This document shows, piece after piece, positions 22,260 through 34,052 of a stretch of 64,000 bases of DNA. This stretch comes from Kalmusia sp. IMI 367209 (Eukaryota > Ascomycota > Dothideomycetes > Pleosporales > Didymosphaeriaceae), in NCBI GenBank assembly GCA_027946365.1, contig JAPEUQ010000001.1, forward strand, positions 3,348,001 through 3,412,000, given 5' to 3'. The number at the start of each line of letters is the position of its first letter. Within the stretch, counting starts at the first letter, position 1. A model generated the notes under the pieces. The model did no database searches. It was not told where the DNA came from and worked only from the letters and a program-made list of their open reading frames with translations. Both the position numbers and the translations under genes were made by a program.

Positions 22260-24478
22260 CTACTCCATCGAGGCCAGCAAATCGTTGTACTTCTTCTTCC
22301 AATAGACAGCATCGCCACTGACACCGCTGCCGACGCCATTCGATGAACCGTGAGTTTGAGCATTCGTGGGAATTTGGGCCTTCAGGCGCTCATTCTCTTC
22401 TTGAAGCTCTTTGCACATCTGTTTGGCATTCTCAGCATTCTTGTAGGCAGGCAGTAAGTCCTTGAATTGTTTCATGGAATCCTATTATGTGACTTAGCAA
22501 AAGCTCAAGCGAGGTACCCAGGCCCGGTTCCGGAGTCTCAAGCCGCGGCTTGCACGTGCAGGAAGAACTTACACGACCAATCTTCTCCCAGCCAATTCGT
22601 TCCTCTTCAGACTTGGCATACACCTTTTGCAAATCTCCAAGCTCCCTCTTGAGTGTCGCCACGTCAGCCGAATCGTCACTCACTATTGCCTTATTCTTGA
22701 GTTCAGCTTGGAGCGTAGCTAGAGTAGACGGTTTGATTAGCATTGTTCCTCTACTATTGGTGTCTCACTTTTACTCACCATTCTCGTCATGGACTTTGGC
22801 AAGAGAAACCCTATGCTCGGTCTGCTTCGCGTGGAGATCAGCATTGTCAGTCACAAGCCCTTCATTCTCCTTCGTGACCTGCTTCAGCTTCTTAGCGAGC
22901 TCCTCAGCTTTCTCCTTGGCGATCACGCCATCTTTTCTCGCCTGCTCTAGATATACGATGCATGATTAGAATCTTATATCGCTTTGACATCAGAGGGGTC
23001 TCACCAAGCTCAGAATGAAGCTCGTCGTGCTGCTTCTGGAGGTTGTTCATGGTATCAGTCAGACGAGAGCAGTCTTTCTCAAGCTCAGCCTTTTCTTTCT
23101 GGAGGTTGAGAAGATCGGAGTTGAGCGCAGTCGCCTTCTTCGTTTGCTCTTTGAGATTCTGCATGTATATATTAGCCTTTTGATCTATAACAGGCCTGTC
23201 TTGTAGATAGCCCAGGCACTTTGGACGAGACGGTACTTACCTCCGAAACCTTTGCGTACTCCCCACTCTGGTTCTTGTACTTTTCGGATAGCAACTTCAA
23301 CTCGGCTTTCGTCTTCTCGACTTCCTTTCTAGTCTCGGTATCATTGATGCGTAAAGCCTTCACGTGGGTATCTAATGCCAAAGCTTTCTCCTGTTCCTTC
23401 TTCAACTCCTCGGTCACACGTCGAATCTCCTTCTCGTAGTTCTCCGTGGCTTTCTGTTCGGCTTCCTTCAATTTGGCCTCCACGTCCTTGATCGTGTTGC
23501 GGAGATCAATGCTCTCAGTGAAGAGGCTCTTCTTGGAATCAGTCTACGCAAATGGCCGTCAGCATTCGTTTCAATACTAAACATACATTCTTCGATCGAA
23601 AATTTTCAATAGTAATAACACGTACTATCACGGCTACCTCCTTCTTCAGTTCTGCGGCGTTCTTGATGGCAGCCTCTTCAGCTGTCTGCGATTTGACCAG
23701 CTGGTCCTTGACCTTATTAAGCTCCGTTAGCAAAGCACCTTTCTCTAAGCTAAAACGAGAGATTCGCTCCTGCAGCTCGGTTATCTCCTTCAATTTGCCA
23801 TTAGTATTGACTTCGTGGTCCTTGAAAGCTTGTTGCTGAGCTAGAATGACGTCGTGCTGGATATTGACCTTCTTATGTTGCTGGTCGAGTTCCTGCTGAG
23901 TTTCGAGATATGCCTGCTGAACTTTGGAGACAGCAATGAGGCTAATGTTCTCTTTCTGCTTCTCGAGATAGCGCGGAAGTGCGTTCTTTGCCTCGTAGGT
24001 CGTTGCGGCGAGCTTCTCCAACTGCTCCCAGAGATCATTGACAGCCTTGAGAGATGCTTCGGCCGAACCAGGACTCTCCTTCTTGATAGCTTCGCGAATC
24101 AAAGTCACGATCTGCGCTCGTGTTAGCCGATATGTAAGTCAGCCGCTATGGAGGACTGCGCAATAGCCGACTCACCTGGCGGCTGTTGACTACAGTGGTG
24201 GACACCGAGTGAGCCACTGTGATGGTGTGTTGCTTGATCTCCTCATCTAGTGCTTCGCTCTGTGCCTGTGCAAGTTGCACACCGACATTTTGGAAGTGAT
24301 CCGCTTTGTCAGCGGCCGCAATCTGCTCCCGCGTCGCGAGGGTGTTCTTGGCCTCCATCTGTGCTTTGAGCTCGGGTTTGGCGGCTAGAATAGCTGCAAC
24401 CTCAGCCTTGCGATGAGCGGGGGCGTAGCGCGACCCGGCCATGGATATAGGTCCGTGATAGGGTTCTGGCGGTGCCAT
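22260..24478 (-). CDS. Seven-exon coiled-coil protein of unknown function
   Basis: Not recognised as a named family. Exons 24478-24176, 24111-23626, 23543-23241, 23158-23005, 22946-22779, 22718-22573 and 22481-22260 join in frame (introns 58-91 nt) to give 593 residues. The first 40 residues (MAPPEPYHGPISMAG onwards) are non-helical. Nearly everything from about residue 45 to 560 is Lys/Glu/Ala/Leu/Gln-rich with heptad-like spacing, indicating a long coiled coil. Examples are ALPRYLEKQKENISL, ELQERISRFSLEKGALL and NLQKQHDELHSELG. The tail after residue 560 is Gly/Ser/Asn-rich and ends KKYNDLLASME. It could be a cytoskeletal or organelle-tethering scaffold, but this is only a guess from composition. 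The many clean phase-consistent introns make the gene model strong. Confidence 0.85.
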
Positions 24479-26473
24479 TGTGCGGTCGCAAAGTGATAGG
24501 GTTGTGCGTGTAGCGATGCTGGGTGGGCTTGTTAGGTGAGAGAAGGTCTCATGGATAGACGAGCGGGACGTACGCAAAGCCGTCTGTCTGCAGCTGTAGC
24601 AGAGCTTGCTGATGAAGGTTCGACTCTAGCGCCGTGCTTCGCAATATCGATCGAGTCAAGGGATACTGCCTGCAACGAATGTATGGCAAGATCCGTGTGT
24701 GGTTTGCCGTGCGTCGGCTTTGAATGAGGTGGTGTGGCGGTCGAGTAAAAACGGCAATCGGACCAAGTTGTTTGTGGTGACGGCCAACGACACGGCTGCC
24801 CTTCAAGGCAGGAGCACCCTAGCAACCACAACAAGTGCCCCTCACAACTAAAACGCGCTGACCAAGCAATTTGAAGCATCTAGCCTCTTGAGATATGGTG
24901 AAGTGAATTCTACACGTTCCTTTGACTTGTTTCAATATCATCTTATAGTTATGAGTTAACCTCAGTCTCGACGTGATTCTTTTCTCAGGACAACTGCCAA
25001 TTTTCCACATTTTCAAAGCGAATCACACAAGAAGTGTCTGCTTTAATGTCGAGGAGAGAGAGTGAGAAGCTAAAATTAGATGCGTTGACACAGACTTACT
25101 GTTGCACCATCTTGTCATGGACTTGCCCATTGAGTGCATCTTCTTTGAGATACACTCCATGCTTTCCAATTCAATATATATCTAGCATTCCTTTACAACT
25201 AGCTTCTCTTAGCTCTTATTGGTGAGATCTTGATACTTCAGCTCTCCTTTAGGGCTTCCCTGGCAATGCATGCTGTTCTCCCCTACACGTGATTAAGAAT
25301 TTGACCTATGTATTGTTTGCAGTTGCCGTGAATGAGTTACGGGAAGTCAACGTATCCTATTCACTCTAACCTTTTCTACGTAGCTCGCTTGAACGTCTGG
25401 CATTTCCAGAAGCAACTGATAGATCAAAAATCAATTTTGAAATTCGAATTTAATAAACATGGTCCCAATCATTTCCAGAAGCAACGTTGTGAACAAATCT
25501 GTTCATGAAGATATGGTGGGCGAGTCAACATGGAAAAATAAATGATATTGGCAGCTTGATGATTCCACAGGCATACATCTAGCAAATAAAAGGGATGCAT
25601 GTGGAGCGAAGGAAAGCCTCCGCTGCAGGCATTCATGCTAAACGCTAAGCCAGATCATAAACCTACTTATGTTATGTATCATTTCTAGGTATTGACACGC
25701 CCACAGGCGATGACCGACTACAGTCGAAGGTAAATGGGACAAAGCAGGGTAAGCCAAGCCTTCAGGGAACAGTCAGTATATAATCTAGCCTTCACATGTC
25801 TTTCAGGGGCTAGTAATTTGTCTCCTTTGCAACACAATCCATTCAACCTGGCTACAATGTCTCAACTCTCCCCTACTGAGTGCCAATTGGACTTACAACT
25901 ACTACCTTTACTTATGTTTGCTACCATATAGGCTCCCTCCACCTTTACTACAAACCTAACATAGTAATGGGTATTCATACTCTGATGATCCTACCGTAAT
26001 AATCTGTCTGTTTGGTTAGATTGGAAAGCTTGTGGTGGGGATGAAATTCCTTTTCTGTCAACTCAGGCATGGCTACTTAGCCTTTTAAGCTTACTCGTGT
26101 GCAGGGTACAGCTCCTGTTCTCTTTTCGCTTCGTCTTTCCTTGTAGACTCCTAGTGTCGAATAAAGCACGAACGCTACATGTGCAAGACGTGCTGTGCAC
26201 ACCATCACGTGATTATTCGTGCTTATTATGGTTCGATCTCGCTTATGTAGCATGAATATACAGCGGCGGCTAACAGAAAACAGGGTTACAGAATTGTCTT
26301 ATTCCATACAGCAAGTTGCATAACGCAGCTTTGCCCTCAAGAAAAGAAAAAAGAAACCTTCCCCACCTATACACAAGCATGCCTCTTGCGTACTTAATAT
26401 CGCTGCCGCAACATAATAATATACAGATTGAGTACTGCGAAAAATTACTTTCGTTATTGAGATCAGAGACTAG
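24479..26473. other. Intergenic, AT-rich
   Basis: Nothing recognisable in 2 kb. The part next to 24479 holds the promoter of the coiled-coil gene; the rest is AT-rich and borders the relic block. Confidence 0.5.
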
Positions 26474-28204
26474 CTAGTCACGGATGTTCATCTGTCCCGA
26501 TGAGCGCTCTTGGCGTTGTCCCATGACCTCGTCATACTCTTTCTCGAAGAAAATTTGTTCTTCACCAAATGCTGGCTTGAGCTCATCGAAACAGGTAGCG
26601 TGAGCATCAAAAGCCGCAAAGAAGACACGTCTTGTTCAGCTAGATACCCGAGCCTGCAAGAACTTAAGAACGAAGACGCGCTGTTGGTTTACTTCTTCTA
26701 TCCCAACTATAAACACTTTTCCAGGTGAGAAAGACATGGAAGGTCCTCTAACAGTGCGACAAAGCCTGCCTGCTTGTTGATAGGCCTGAGTGAATATGTC
26801 AAAAGCTTTGAAGAGAGGAACAGAGAAATAGTGACGCGGTCCAGTGTCCCGTTCGATAAACCTTGATTAACTTATCAACGTGCTCGAGTAATCTCTCGTG
26901 TACGACTCACATGTAGTATGAAATTATACCCAGTGTTACTTGCTCGCGCCACATATCTCTCTATAAATCGGCAGAGTCATTCACGTGTCTGATCAACGGA
27001 GCTTGAGATCTGATCTGTGCACCTGTCATACGTATCAGTCTCACTGCTTCTCGCGCAGCGGGAGTCTGAAGTTCTCTAGGGTGGCTGATGTGCACTTGCA
27101 TCGATACCTGCTTCTTAGATTTCTGAACTTCATCAAACAATTTAAGGATATCTTTAGCATCCGGATCAGAAGTATATCGCATGGGCCAGTACCCAAGAGA
27201 CTTTGTGCCGATGCGGATGGTCATCAAATTTGCGGTCTCGGAAGTGTCTAGTAATGGTGTAATGTATCTTCCTAGTGCTGTAGCCGACATCACCATCGGA
27301 TCTCCGCCAGTCAGAAGGACATCGCTTACTTGAGGATGGCGTGAAAGATAGTTGGGTAGGACGTGTGTATTGCTAGACTTGAATTGTTGTGCGGATCCAA
27401 ATGATGTGAATTGAGCCCACCGGAAGCGGTAATTGCAATATGAGTGGCAGAATTGACCCTGGTTCGATTAGCTTAGTCTTTATAGACATCCTTGGCAATT
27501 ACTTCCATAGGGAAAAACAGTACCGTCTCCCTATACTTATGTTGTAGTCCAAACACGGGCTTGGCATCTATTGTCGGAATGTTCTCTTCCCTTTGGCCTG
27601 CAGGATGAGCATTGAGTGTTCCTTCAGTTCGCTCCGCTACATCTCATAGTTTTACACGTGAATCTCCTGGGTCCGAAAGCTCTTGAAGCATCGTACATCG
27701 ATGATCGTTCGAGAGCATCTCTGGTTGTGGAAACACGAGCTTGAATATTGGATCATCGGGCAGACTTGTCCTGCTTGAATGTCAAATCCATGACTTATCG
27801 TCCTTCAAAATTGCTCTCGTACCAATCAATGAGGTTTCCAGTACATAATTGTTAACTCGCATAGGGAAAACAGCTGCAGCCGCCATGTATTCCTTGACAT
27901 CAAGTTGCGGTGCGAGGGCCCGGAAAATGTTCTCGATCTTACTTCGCGTGTAGAATTGTAGAGGTGGCGACCCATGACTGAGCCTCACAAAAGATGAGGA
28001 AGTAGGCACTGTGAAGTAGTGTTTAAACTTCGAGCTTCTCCAGCCTTTCATCGATAGTTGGCAGATGAGGCATCGTAAACTGCGGTGCTTTTCGAAAAAG
28101 GTCATCGCAAGTTCAGCATGCTCCACACCTTCTCGATACCAGTTCCTTGAACTTATCAACACTTTATAACAGAAAAGTACTAATGAAAACTTCACAGTCG
28201 TCAA
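26474..28204 (-). pseudogene. Broken lysine 2,3-aminomutase-like radical SAM gene (KamA family)
   Basis: Intact relatives are radical S-adenosylmethionine/PLP enzymes that shift an amino group (lysine to beta-lysine). Recognisable blocks run in order along the minus strand. IFRALAPQLDVKEYMAAAAVFPMRVNNY (around 27850-27935), DDPIFKLVFPQPEM, LNAHPAGQRE and LQHKYRETVLFFP come first. A typical intron follows, then QFCHSY, SDVLLTGGDPMVM, TIRIGTKSLGYWPMRY, GAQIRSQAPLIRHVNDSADL, ERDTGPRHYF, RTVRGPSMSFSPGKV and LKPAFGEEQIFF near the end (long blocks were read piecewise). In-frame stops lie at 27644-27646 (TGA), 26961-26963 (TAG) and 26636-26638 (TGA), and the frame shifts after NNYVLE. The third cysteine of the iron-sulphur CxxxCxxC motif is an arginine codon (27426-27428). 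The N-terminal limit is uncertain. Confidence 0.88.
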
Positions 28205-28583
28205 CCCAAACTTAGTATCTACAGTCTTATATGTTGAGAATGGGTCGTACGCTGACGATATGTGAATTGCCCCGCGTTCAACACCTTAGCGCTTCGTATT
28301 CTTGCAACTCCGCCTAGTGTAACCCTAAGATGTTCCGACATATTGGCTTGACCGGAAATACCAATATCAGAAGACCATGTTTGTAATCAACGTAGCATGG
28401 CGACAGTCGATCGAGGTTCGACATAAAATAAACGTATGCCCATCAGGCTCGAGTAAAAAGTTGCCGAGGTATTTATCCGAAGGCTTGATACTAGATGGTA
28501 GATGCGATGCAGACAATGGAAGAGAACATGAGGGTGGCTAATATTCGTGCCAAGTGTATCTTTCCTGACCTAGTCAGATTTTA
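28205..28583. other. Spacer between two divergent relics
   Basis: AT-rich. Probably the former shared promoter and unrecognisable 5' ends of the aminomutase-like and oxygenase-like pseudogenes. Confidence 0.4.
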
Positions 28584-29192
28584 AAGGATAACTTGATCGT
28601 AAGATCAGAAGTCCTCCCTCAAGTCCTCGGTCACAGCCAATTTTTCGAACGATTTGTGCTTATCTTACATCAGATAGGCTTAGATATTATGATGGCGCTG
28701 TCGAATGAACTCAAATTGGAAGGGTATAATCGTTTTGAGGAGAAGAATCGTGTGCTTGAGACGTCAAAATCAGCAATGGAATATCTAAAGTACGCCAAAC
28801 AATCCTACCATGATTCGAACATCGGCCACAAAGCGCACATAGATCTGGGTTGCCTCAGTCTCCTGTTTCATGCTGAAGCGGGGCTCCAAGTGCGTCTCCA
28901 AGAAGTCGGCCCTTGGGAGCATATATAGACTAGACCGGGTGTGGCCATTGTTAATGTCAGAGATACGTTGGAATTCATGTCCAACGGAAAACTCAAATCG
29001 GCACTCTATCGTGTAGCACCGTTGACGCAGCATGCCTTTCAGGAGCGTTTTACGGTCGGTTAATTCATGCGAGCCGAAAACACGACGTCTTTCTTGGGCC
29101 GAGAGAGCAAGATCATAACTGCTGGAGATTGGCATGACGACAAGCTCGAGGCATATCAATCGAAGCAGGAACAGCTGAAGCAAGATGACTGA
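28584..29192 (+). pseudogene. Broken isopenicillin-N-synthase-like 2-oxoglutarate/Fe(II) oxygenase
   Basis: The C-terminal half of a non-haem iron oxygenase is readable in one frame. LFERF-type helix HSQFFERFVLILHQIGLDI comes first, then NELKLEGYNRFE, the iron-binding HKAHIDLGCLSLLF (HxD motif), PGVAIVNVRDTLEFMSNGKL, FQERFTVG and GDWHDDKLEAYQSKQEQ. In-frame stops interrupt it at 28926-28928 (TAG, where relatives have an aromatic residue before the Pro-Gly) and 29061-29063 (TAA, where Tyr is usual before Phe). The distal iron ligand, normally His in an S-x-x-H-R-V context, reads Tyr here (SALYRVAP). No N-terminal cofactor domain is recognisable upstream. Intact family members oxidise diverse small molecules, often in biosynthetic clusters. 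Confidence 0.85.
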
Positions 29193-30060
29193 CCTAGTGA
29201 GCTTATGGAGTATGCCGGTCGTGATATCTTTTTGGCGCAAAATTCTGTGTCAGTCTTTGTATACCTATACTCAGTCGTTTGCACGAATGAAGGAAGCACC
29301 TAAGGATTGAATCTAACATTCATCGTCTCTTATTCTCGATTTTGGGGAGATTGTTTCGATCACAATGTCTATGGAAACATCGGAATTGAACAGTCATGAT
29401 CAATTAGTACAAATCGTGAAGCGTAGCAATCAGTGTTCGGCAACACATCATGAGAAAGTGCAGTGGATGGTGGATCATCCACTCTGATCAGTAGCGCTTG
29501 CAATATGCTTGCTGAATCGCAACGCCACTGGTCTATGTTACTCCGGGCACCTTCTTTGCATTCTCGCTGTATTATCAAGCCCCAGCCGGTGTGCATCTCA
29601 TGGTTTAGTGTAGATGAGTGAAGGGCGACCGGTGTGGCGAGCGAACCCCACCAAAGCAAAGCGATTTGGTCGCAGTGTTTTGTTTGGACAGTCAGTAGAA
29701 ACACTTTCTAACGTGATGAAGTGATTGTCGTCGCCGTCCGTTTACCTCCTAGCCTTCACCGGGAACAACAACAACATTCGAACTGCAAAGATGGGTTCAA
29801 ATTCACTTCCAGTTCCGTCGCTGGTAAGTGATGCTCCTATAATCTAGTTAGCCTAGACTCTAGTCCAGGCTAGCGCGATTCTACCACTCCTTCGAGCTAA
29901 AAGCTATGGTTTCTATCAATTGCGTGGCGATATCCAGATCCAACTTAGCATACTAGCCGCTGCTTGGTCGACAAAGACGTCGAAAGGATCCTAGCAAAAC
30001 CACCACTAAGCGACTGAAGAAACAGAAAATGCAGGCGGCAGACGATACGTTGGCACAAAA
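29193..30060. other. Spacer with no supported gene
   Basis: A short Met-Gly-Ser-Asn frame at 29791 followed by a GTAAGT donor could be the decayed first exon of the adjacent regulator, but I cannot prove it. Confidence 0.4.
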
Positions 30061-32102
30061 AGTTCAGAGTCTGTTCTAAGTCGTACCACAAGTTCGCCAT
30101 CGCTCAGGGCAGGTGATCCTCGTAGTGGCAAAGACCAAATTAGCGAATCGTTTTCTTCAAATAGTGGCTTTGAGTCTTCTTTAACATCCCAGGGGTATCT
30201 TCTTGCAGATTTTCCAAGCGATACACCAACGCCTACACCTTAAGTGAGGCAATGCCATTATTAAGAGACGACATGTTTGATCTTGATATGTGGTATGCTG
30301 GAGCTTTCTCCAATCAAGATATGATTGCACCTATGTTGCCAACCATAGACTCCGTTTTCGACGACGGTTCGAATCACAATTTTGATACCGCACTCCAGTA
30401 TCATGACAATGCAAGGAGTCTACCGGATTCTATTGGAAGTTCCTCAACATCAGTACAAATAGTTGATAAACCATCTCTGGTCCATCAATCGTCATCAGGG
30501 AGCTCAGGGTGGACTAGTGTTAGTGGATTGTGTACACCAGTAGAAGACGAGGATGAGGATGAGGATGATGCGATAATCGAGGAACAAGATAGTGATGGCT
30601 TACTTGTTGTAACACATGGGAAACGAAAGCGAGGATCTTTGAAGGCCAAAGATCGAGAAGACGCAGCGAAGGCTCGGCAGATGAAAGCGTGTATTCGCTG
30701 CAGAGCACAAAAACTAAAGGTAACCCTAGCCTCCCAATTCTTGGTTTCATTGACAATAGCCTAGTGTCGATACGACGAAGACGACCTCGAAGGTTCCTGC
30801 TAACCATGCAAGGCAGCTCAATCGACCATCCATAAGATACCATGCCTATACTATAAGTTAATAGAATTCGCCGTGTACCGTCCCTGGCGAATCTGGTATA
30901 CTGCACGATGGCAAAAGCTTGAGATGAAAAATGTCACGCAATGGGCATCCCCTGAAGTTCGATATTTCACCATCCGTGCCAGTGTCTTTCCTGGTTACAA
31001 GATAATCGTAAAGCATCGAGCTTTCATACCCATAGAAGAAGATGGGATGGAGCGAAAATGGACGGAATGGCAAGCAGAAGAAGGCTGTCGGGATCCCGCC
31101 GTATGCAATTCTTGATATGGAGGAGGCAGCGCAGGATTTTCGAAAGATTATTGACGACACGGCATTTGAGCACATTAATGAGTACTTGTAGTCTAGAAAT
31201 TGCTGATGAGCCAGTGCAAATTACTTACGATATGGCCAGACAACACCTTAGAAAAGCACAAGCAAGTACCTACACCTAAATAATGATCTCTGCTAATATC
31301 ATCTAGACTGAGGAGGAGCGCATCCTCATTCAAAACCTTTTTCGAATGTGGGTTGCGATCCTAATTACCACAGAGACTGCGTAGCTTGAAGGTCCAGATA
31401 CAACGGACCTTCGGCCTGTCGACTCGGTATATCCGCTCGCTTCAGGACGTGTCCTCTGACCGCCCCTCTCGATCAAACAGTGGGACTTTCTTGTAACTTT
31501 AGGAGTCATAATACCCCTGAGAAAAAGAGGTCTGGATGACCTTCAACGATTTGTATTGTCTAACAAGCCAAAAGTGTTCGCGACCATTTTCCTATGTACT
31601 TTTGTGCTGCTGCATTTGTGTTCGATATGGTCAGCAGATCGGTACCGGCACGCGGTCAAGCACAATTCTCCGGTAAGGCGAAGAACTTAATTAGTAGACC
31701 ATGCCTAAACAATATAGATTCGCTGCCCAAGTTCATCGAAGAAGTCCACCATGGCGCAAACATACTCCTCGTTCACTTTCATTACCATTGGCGATATTGA
31801 ACTGCTCTCAATTGATTGATTAGAGCGACATAAAACTCGACTTGCACACCTCAGTACCCACGAGGTCAGGTTCTATTAACATGTCGTAGAGCTGCTGAAG
31901 GAGAAATCGCGAGGTAAGTTGATGCGGGCTAGCGATGATCATAGTAATAGCTAATATTGTAATCAGCACGTACTATCAAGGCTGCTCTTGAAATAGATCT
32001 ATACGAGGACGAATTGTAACTTGTGTCGCAAATGTTTGAGACCAATTGGAAGCCGAGAGATAGGTTCAGGTGTCCAATAGAGAACATCGATCTATGGCTT
32101 TG
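30061..32102 (+). pseudogene. Broken Zn2Cys6 transcription-factor gene
   Basis: A frame at 30252-30729 encodes an acidic region, then GKRKRGSLKAKDREDAAKAR and the first half of a binuclear zinc cluster (CIRCRAQKLK). After a 45-nt intron it continues CRYDEDDLEGSC, then a TAA at 30801-30803, then PCKAAQSTIHKIPCLYYKL. The downstream middle-homology-like region is still legible: VYRPWRIWYT, EMKNVTQW, DDTAFEHINEYL, FVLLHLCSIWSADRYRHAV, FIEEVHHGANILLVHFHYHW and finally VSQMFETNWKPRDRFR near 32080. Many stops and frame changes intervene, for example at 31114-31116. An upstream Ser/Thr-rich frame (30061-30242) ends in a stop and looks like the original N-terminus. The architecture matches a fungal regulator family I recognise only by its zinc cluster and IHKIPCL motif. 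Confidence 0.85.
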
Positions 32103-32939
32103 AGCGGCGCTAGTGGTAATATTTCCTCTCCTGATATAACATACTCTTGAACAAATGAAAAACCCTTTCACGATGCTACTAGGATCCCATTGCTATGCCT
32201 TGAAAAGCCAACATAACCACACATCCTCACGATATGAGGCGCTGAATCAAGAAGTAGTACTGCTTATGAATTTGCGAATAATATTACAGCAAAAGTATAC
32301 CGGCTACAAGGTGGACTTGGCGGATCAAGTACAGACACAGGATTGGTCCATTTAAAGGAGGCCTCTATGTGACTTGTATCAGCTAATAACATGCTTGAAA
32401 CAAATCTCATAAGTCTTAAAAGGTGTATCACGAGAAAATTTTATACATGTGACATTTGACATGCTGTTTGCTATCATACAGTCTTATGTACAGGTAGCTG
32501 TAGGCGCAGCGAAGCCTGAGACACACGAAATTGATAGACCAATCCGGACAGCTTGTAGGCTAGATACTTCACTGCCTCATAGATATCGGGTAACTGAGAA
32601 CCGGGTTTTGGTGAACGTTATTGGGCTCTGTGTCTGTGCCAACAAGCGTGGCTTTTTGGGGTGAGGCTGCTGCTTGATTTCGAGGACGTCTATATAATTT
32701 CCTAATCCTCGCAAATTCAAGTGTTGTATCAAAGGCATCTACTGTACACACCTCATCAGCTTCATGCGTTTCACAGTAGCAGAATGTGTCGTGCAGCTCA
32801 CAGGCCACTTTATAAGCGTTACTCTTTAGAAGCCGAGATCGTCCAACATATTGAGACGTTTTATTATATCAGCATTGTTATTTTGCCAATTGCAATACTC
32901 CCAGTCCTTAGAATTCGTACGCAAACACAACTATCTAGA
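32103..32939. other. Spacer within the relic block
   Basis: Only short frames without family features; AT-rich. Confidence 0.45.
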
Positions 32940-34052
32940 TAATACTCGACATCATAGCCTTGCAGTACAGTAAGGATACACAAACTTTGAAATCACTCTT
33001 CAGAACTTGGTTGACCCTTTTGTCGGCCTCTGCCATGAGAAACAACCAGTAATGTGTTGAACAGAGAAAATCTCGGTTACTTAGACACCCCAAAGATTGC
33101 TCACTTGTGTGGATGGCAACAAGGCCACGATCCTTTCCCCGATGACGATCAAGACTGCAAAACATATGTCAGTCTCTCAGGGCGCTAATTCCTCGGTATA
33201 GGCCGGAACGGCGTAGTAGAGGAAGTACGTTGCGAGCGAAGCGGACTTCACATAGTCCGCAAGTGCATCATCGTCCCAGTACAGAGGTCAAGACGCACGA
33301 GTTCTCGACATCAAACGCGAGATATCCATCTTACGAAAAGTCAATCACCCACACGTTGTGGAATTGATCGGCTCCAAATTGAGGTTGGAATATACCCGCA
33401 CTCCTACTTTCTCCTTATGTTTCCCGTCGGCGACAATGACCTCGATGCTTTTCTTACCATTAATGCGGTAGGTCATACTCATCGACATCGGCTTTGGCTT
33501 TGGAGCTGGACTAAGTGCCTGACGTCGGCATTGATTTACCTCCACACGAGTGTAACCATCTACGGAGATATTAAACCGAAAAACATCATCCATCGCGAGG
33601 GCCACATGTATTTCACTGATTTTGGCTCCTCGAGAGAGGTATCCCCAAACCAGGCCACGTCAACTGAGAGCCGCGTGCTGGCTACAAGACTATACTCCGC
33701 ACCCGAAGCACTCTCAATACACGGAAACGGAAACGAACCTACTCAGAAAAACGGCACAAAAACAGACCTTCCCTCCCTATGCTTCGTCTTTGTCGAGATG
33801 CTCACAGTCTTAAACGGCAAAGATATCAGCACGCTTCGCAGTCTACTCCCGCCTTCAAAACCATACTCTTCTATCGCCCACTGCCTTCTCGATTTCTTCC
33901 CTCCATCAAACGCACCAGTATATCGCACGTGTATCGAGCCGATGATCAGGCTCGAGAGGCGGCGTAGACCCAGCGCGGTGGAGGTGAGCGAATTGCTTCA
34001 AACCCATTTGGTGCACACTGCCGAGTGTCTTTGTCAATGCGACACGACCTAG
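32940..34052 (+). pseudogene. Broken protein kinase-like gene
   Basis: A legible upstream segment reads LDTPKIAHLCGWQQGHDPF, PDDDQDCKTY, then a TAA at 33186-33188, and FLGIGRNGVVEEVRCE, which is a degenerate glycine-rich ATP loop. Between about 33280 and 33400 the conserved C-lobe approach (VLDIKREISILRKVNHPHVV) is readable only in the +1 frame. The frame returns at 33417 to MFPVGDNDLDAFL, then YLHTSVTIYGDIKPKNIIH (catalytic loop with Asp and Asn, but Tyr where His/Arg precede), YFTDFGSSR (DFG) and LYSAPEAL (APE). The C-terminal helix region ends at the stop at 34050-34052. The main frame has no stop from 33189 to the end although about 34 residues are scrambled by the two shifts. Upstream exons (about 32940-33060) are uncertain. 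Confidence 0.75.

Noticed and set aside
24059..24066. Fourth copy of TCGGCCGA
   Set aside because: It lies inside an exon of the coiled-coil gene, far from any cluster promoter; treated as the expected chance occurrence.
33417..34052. Open frame of 211 codons that could be annotated as an intact kinase
   Set aside because: It lacks the N-lobe, and conserved upstream blocks are interrupted by a stop and two frame changes, so it is called a pseudogene.
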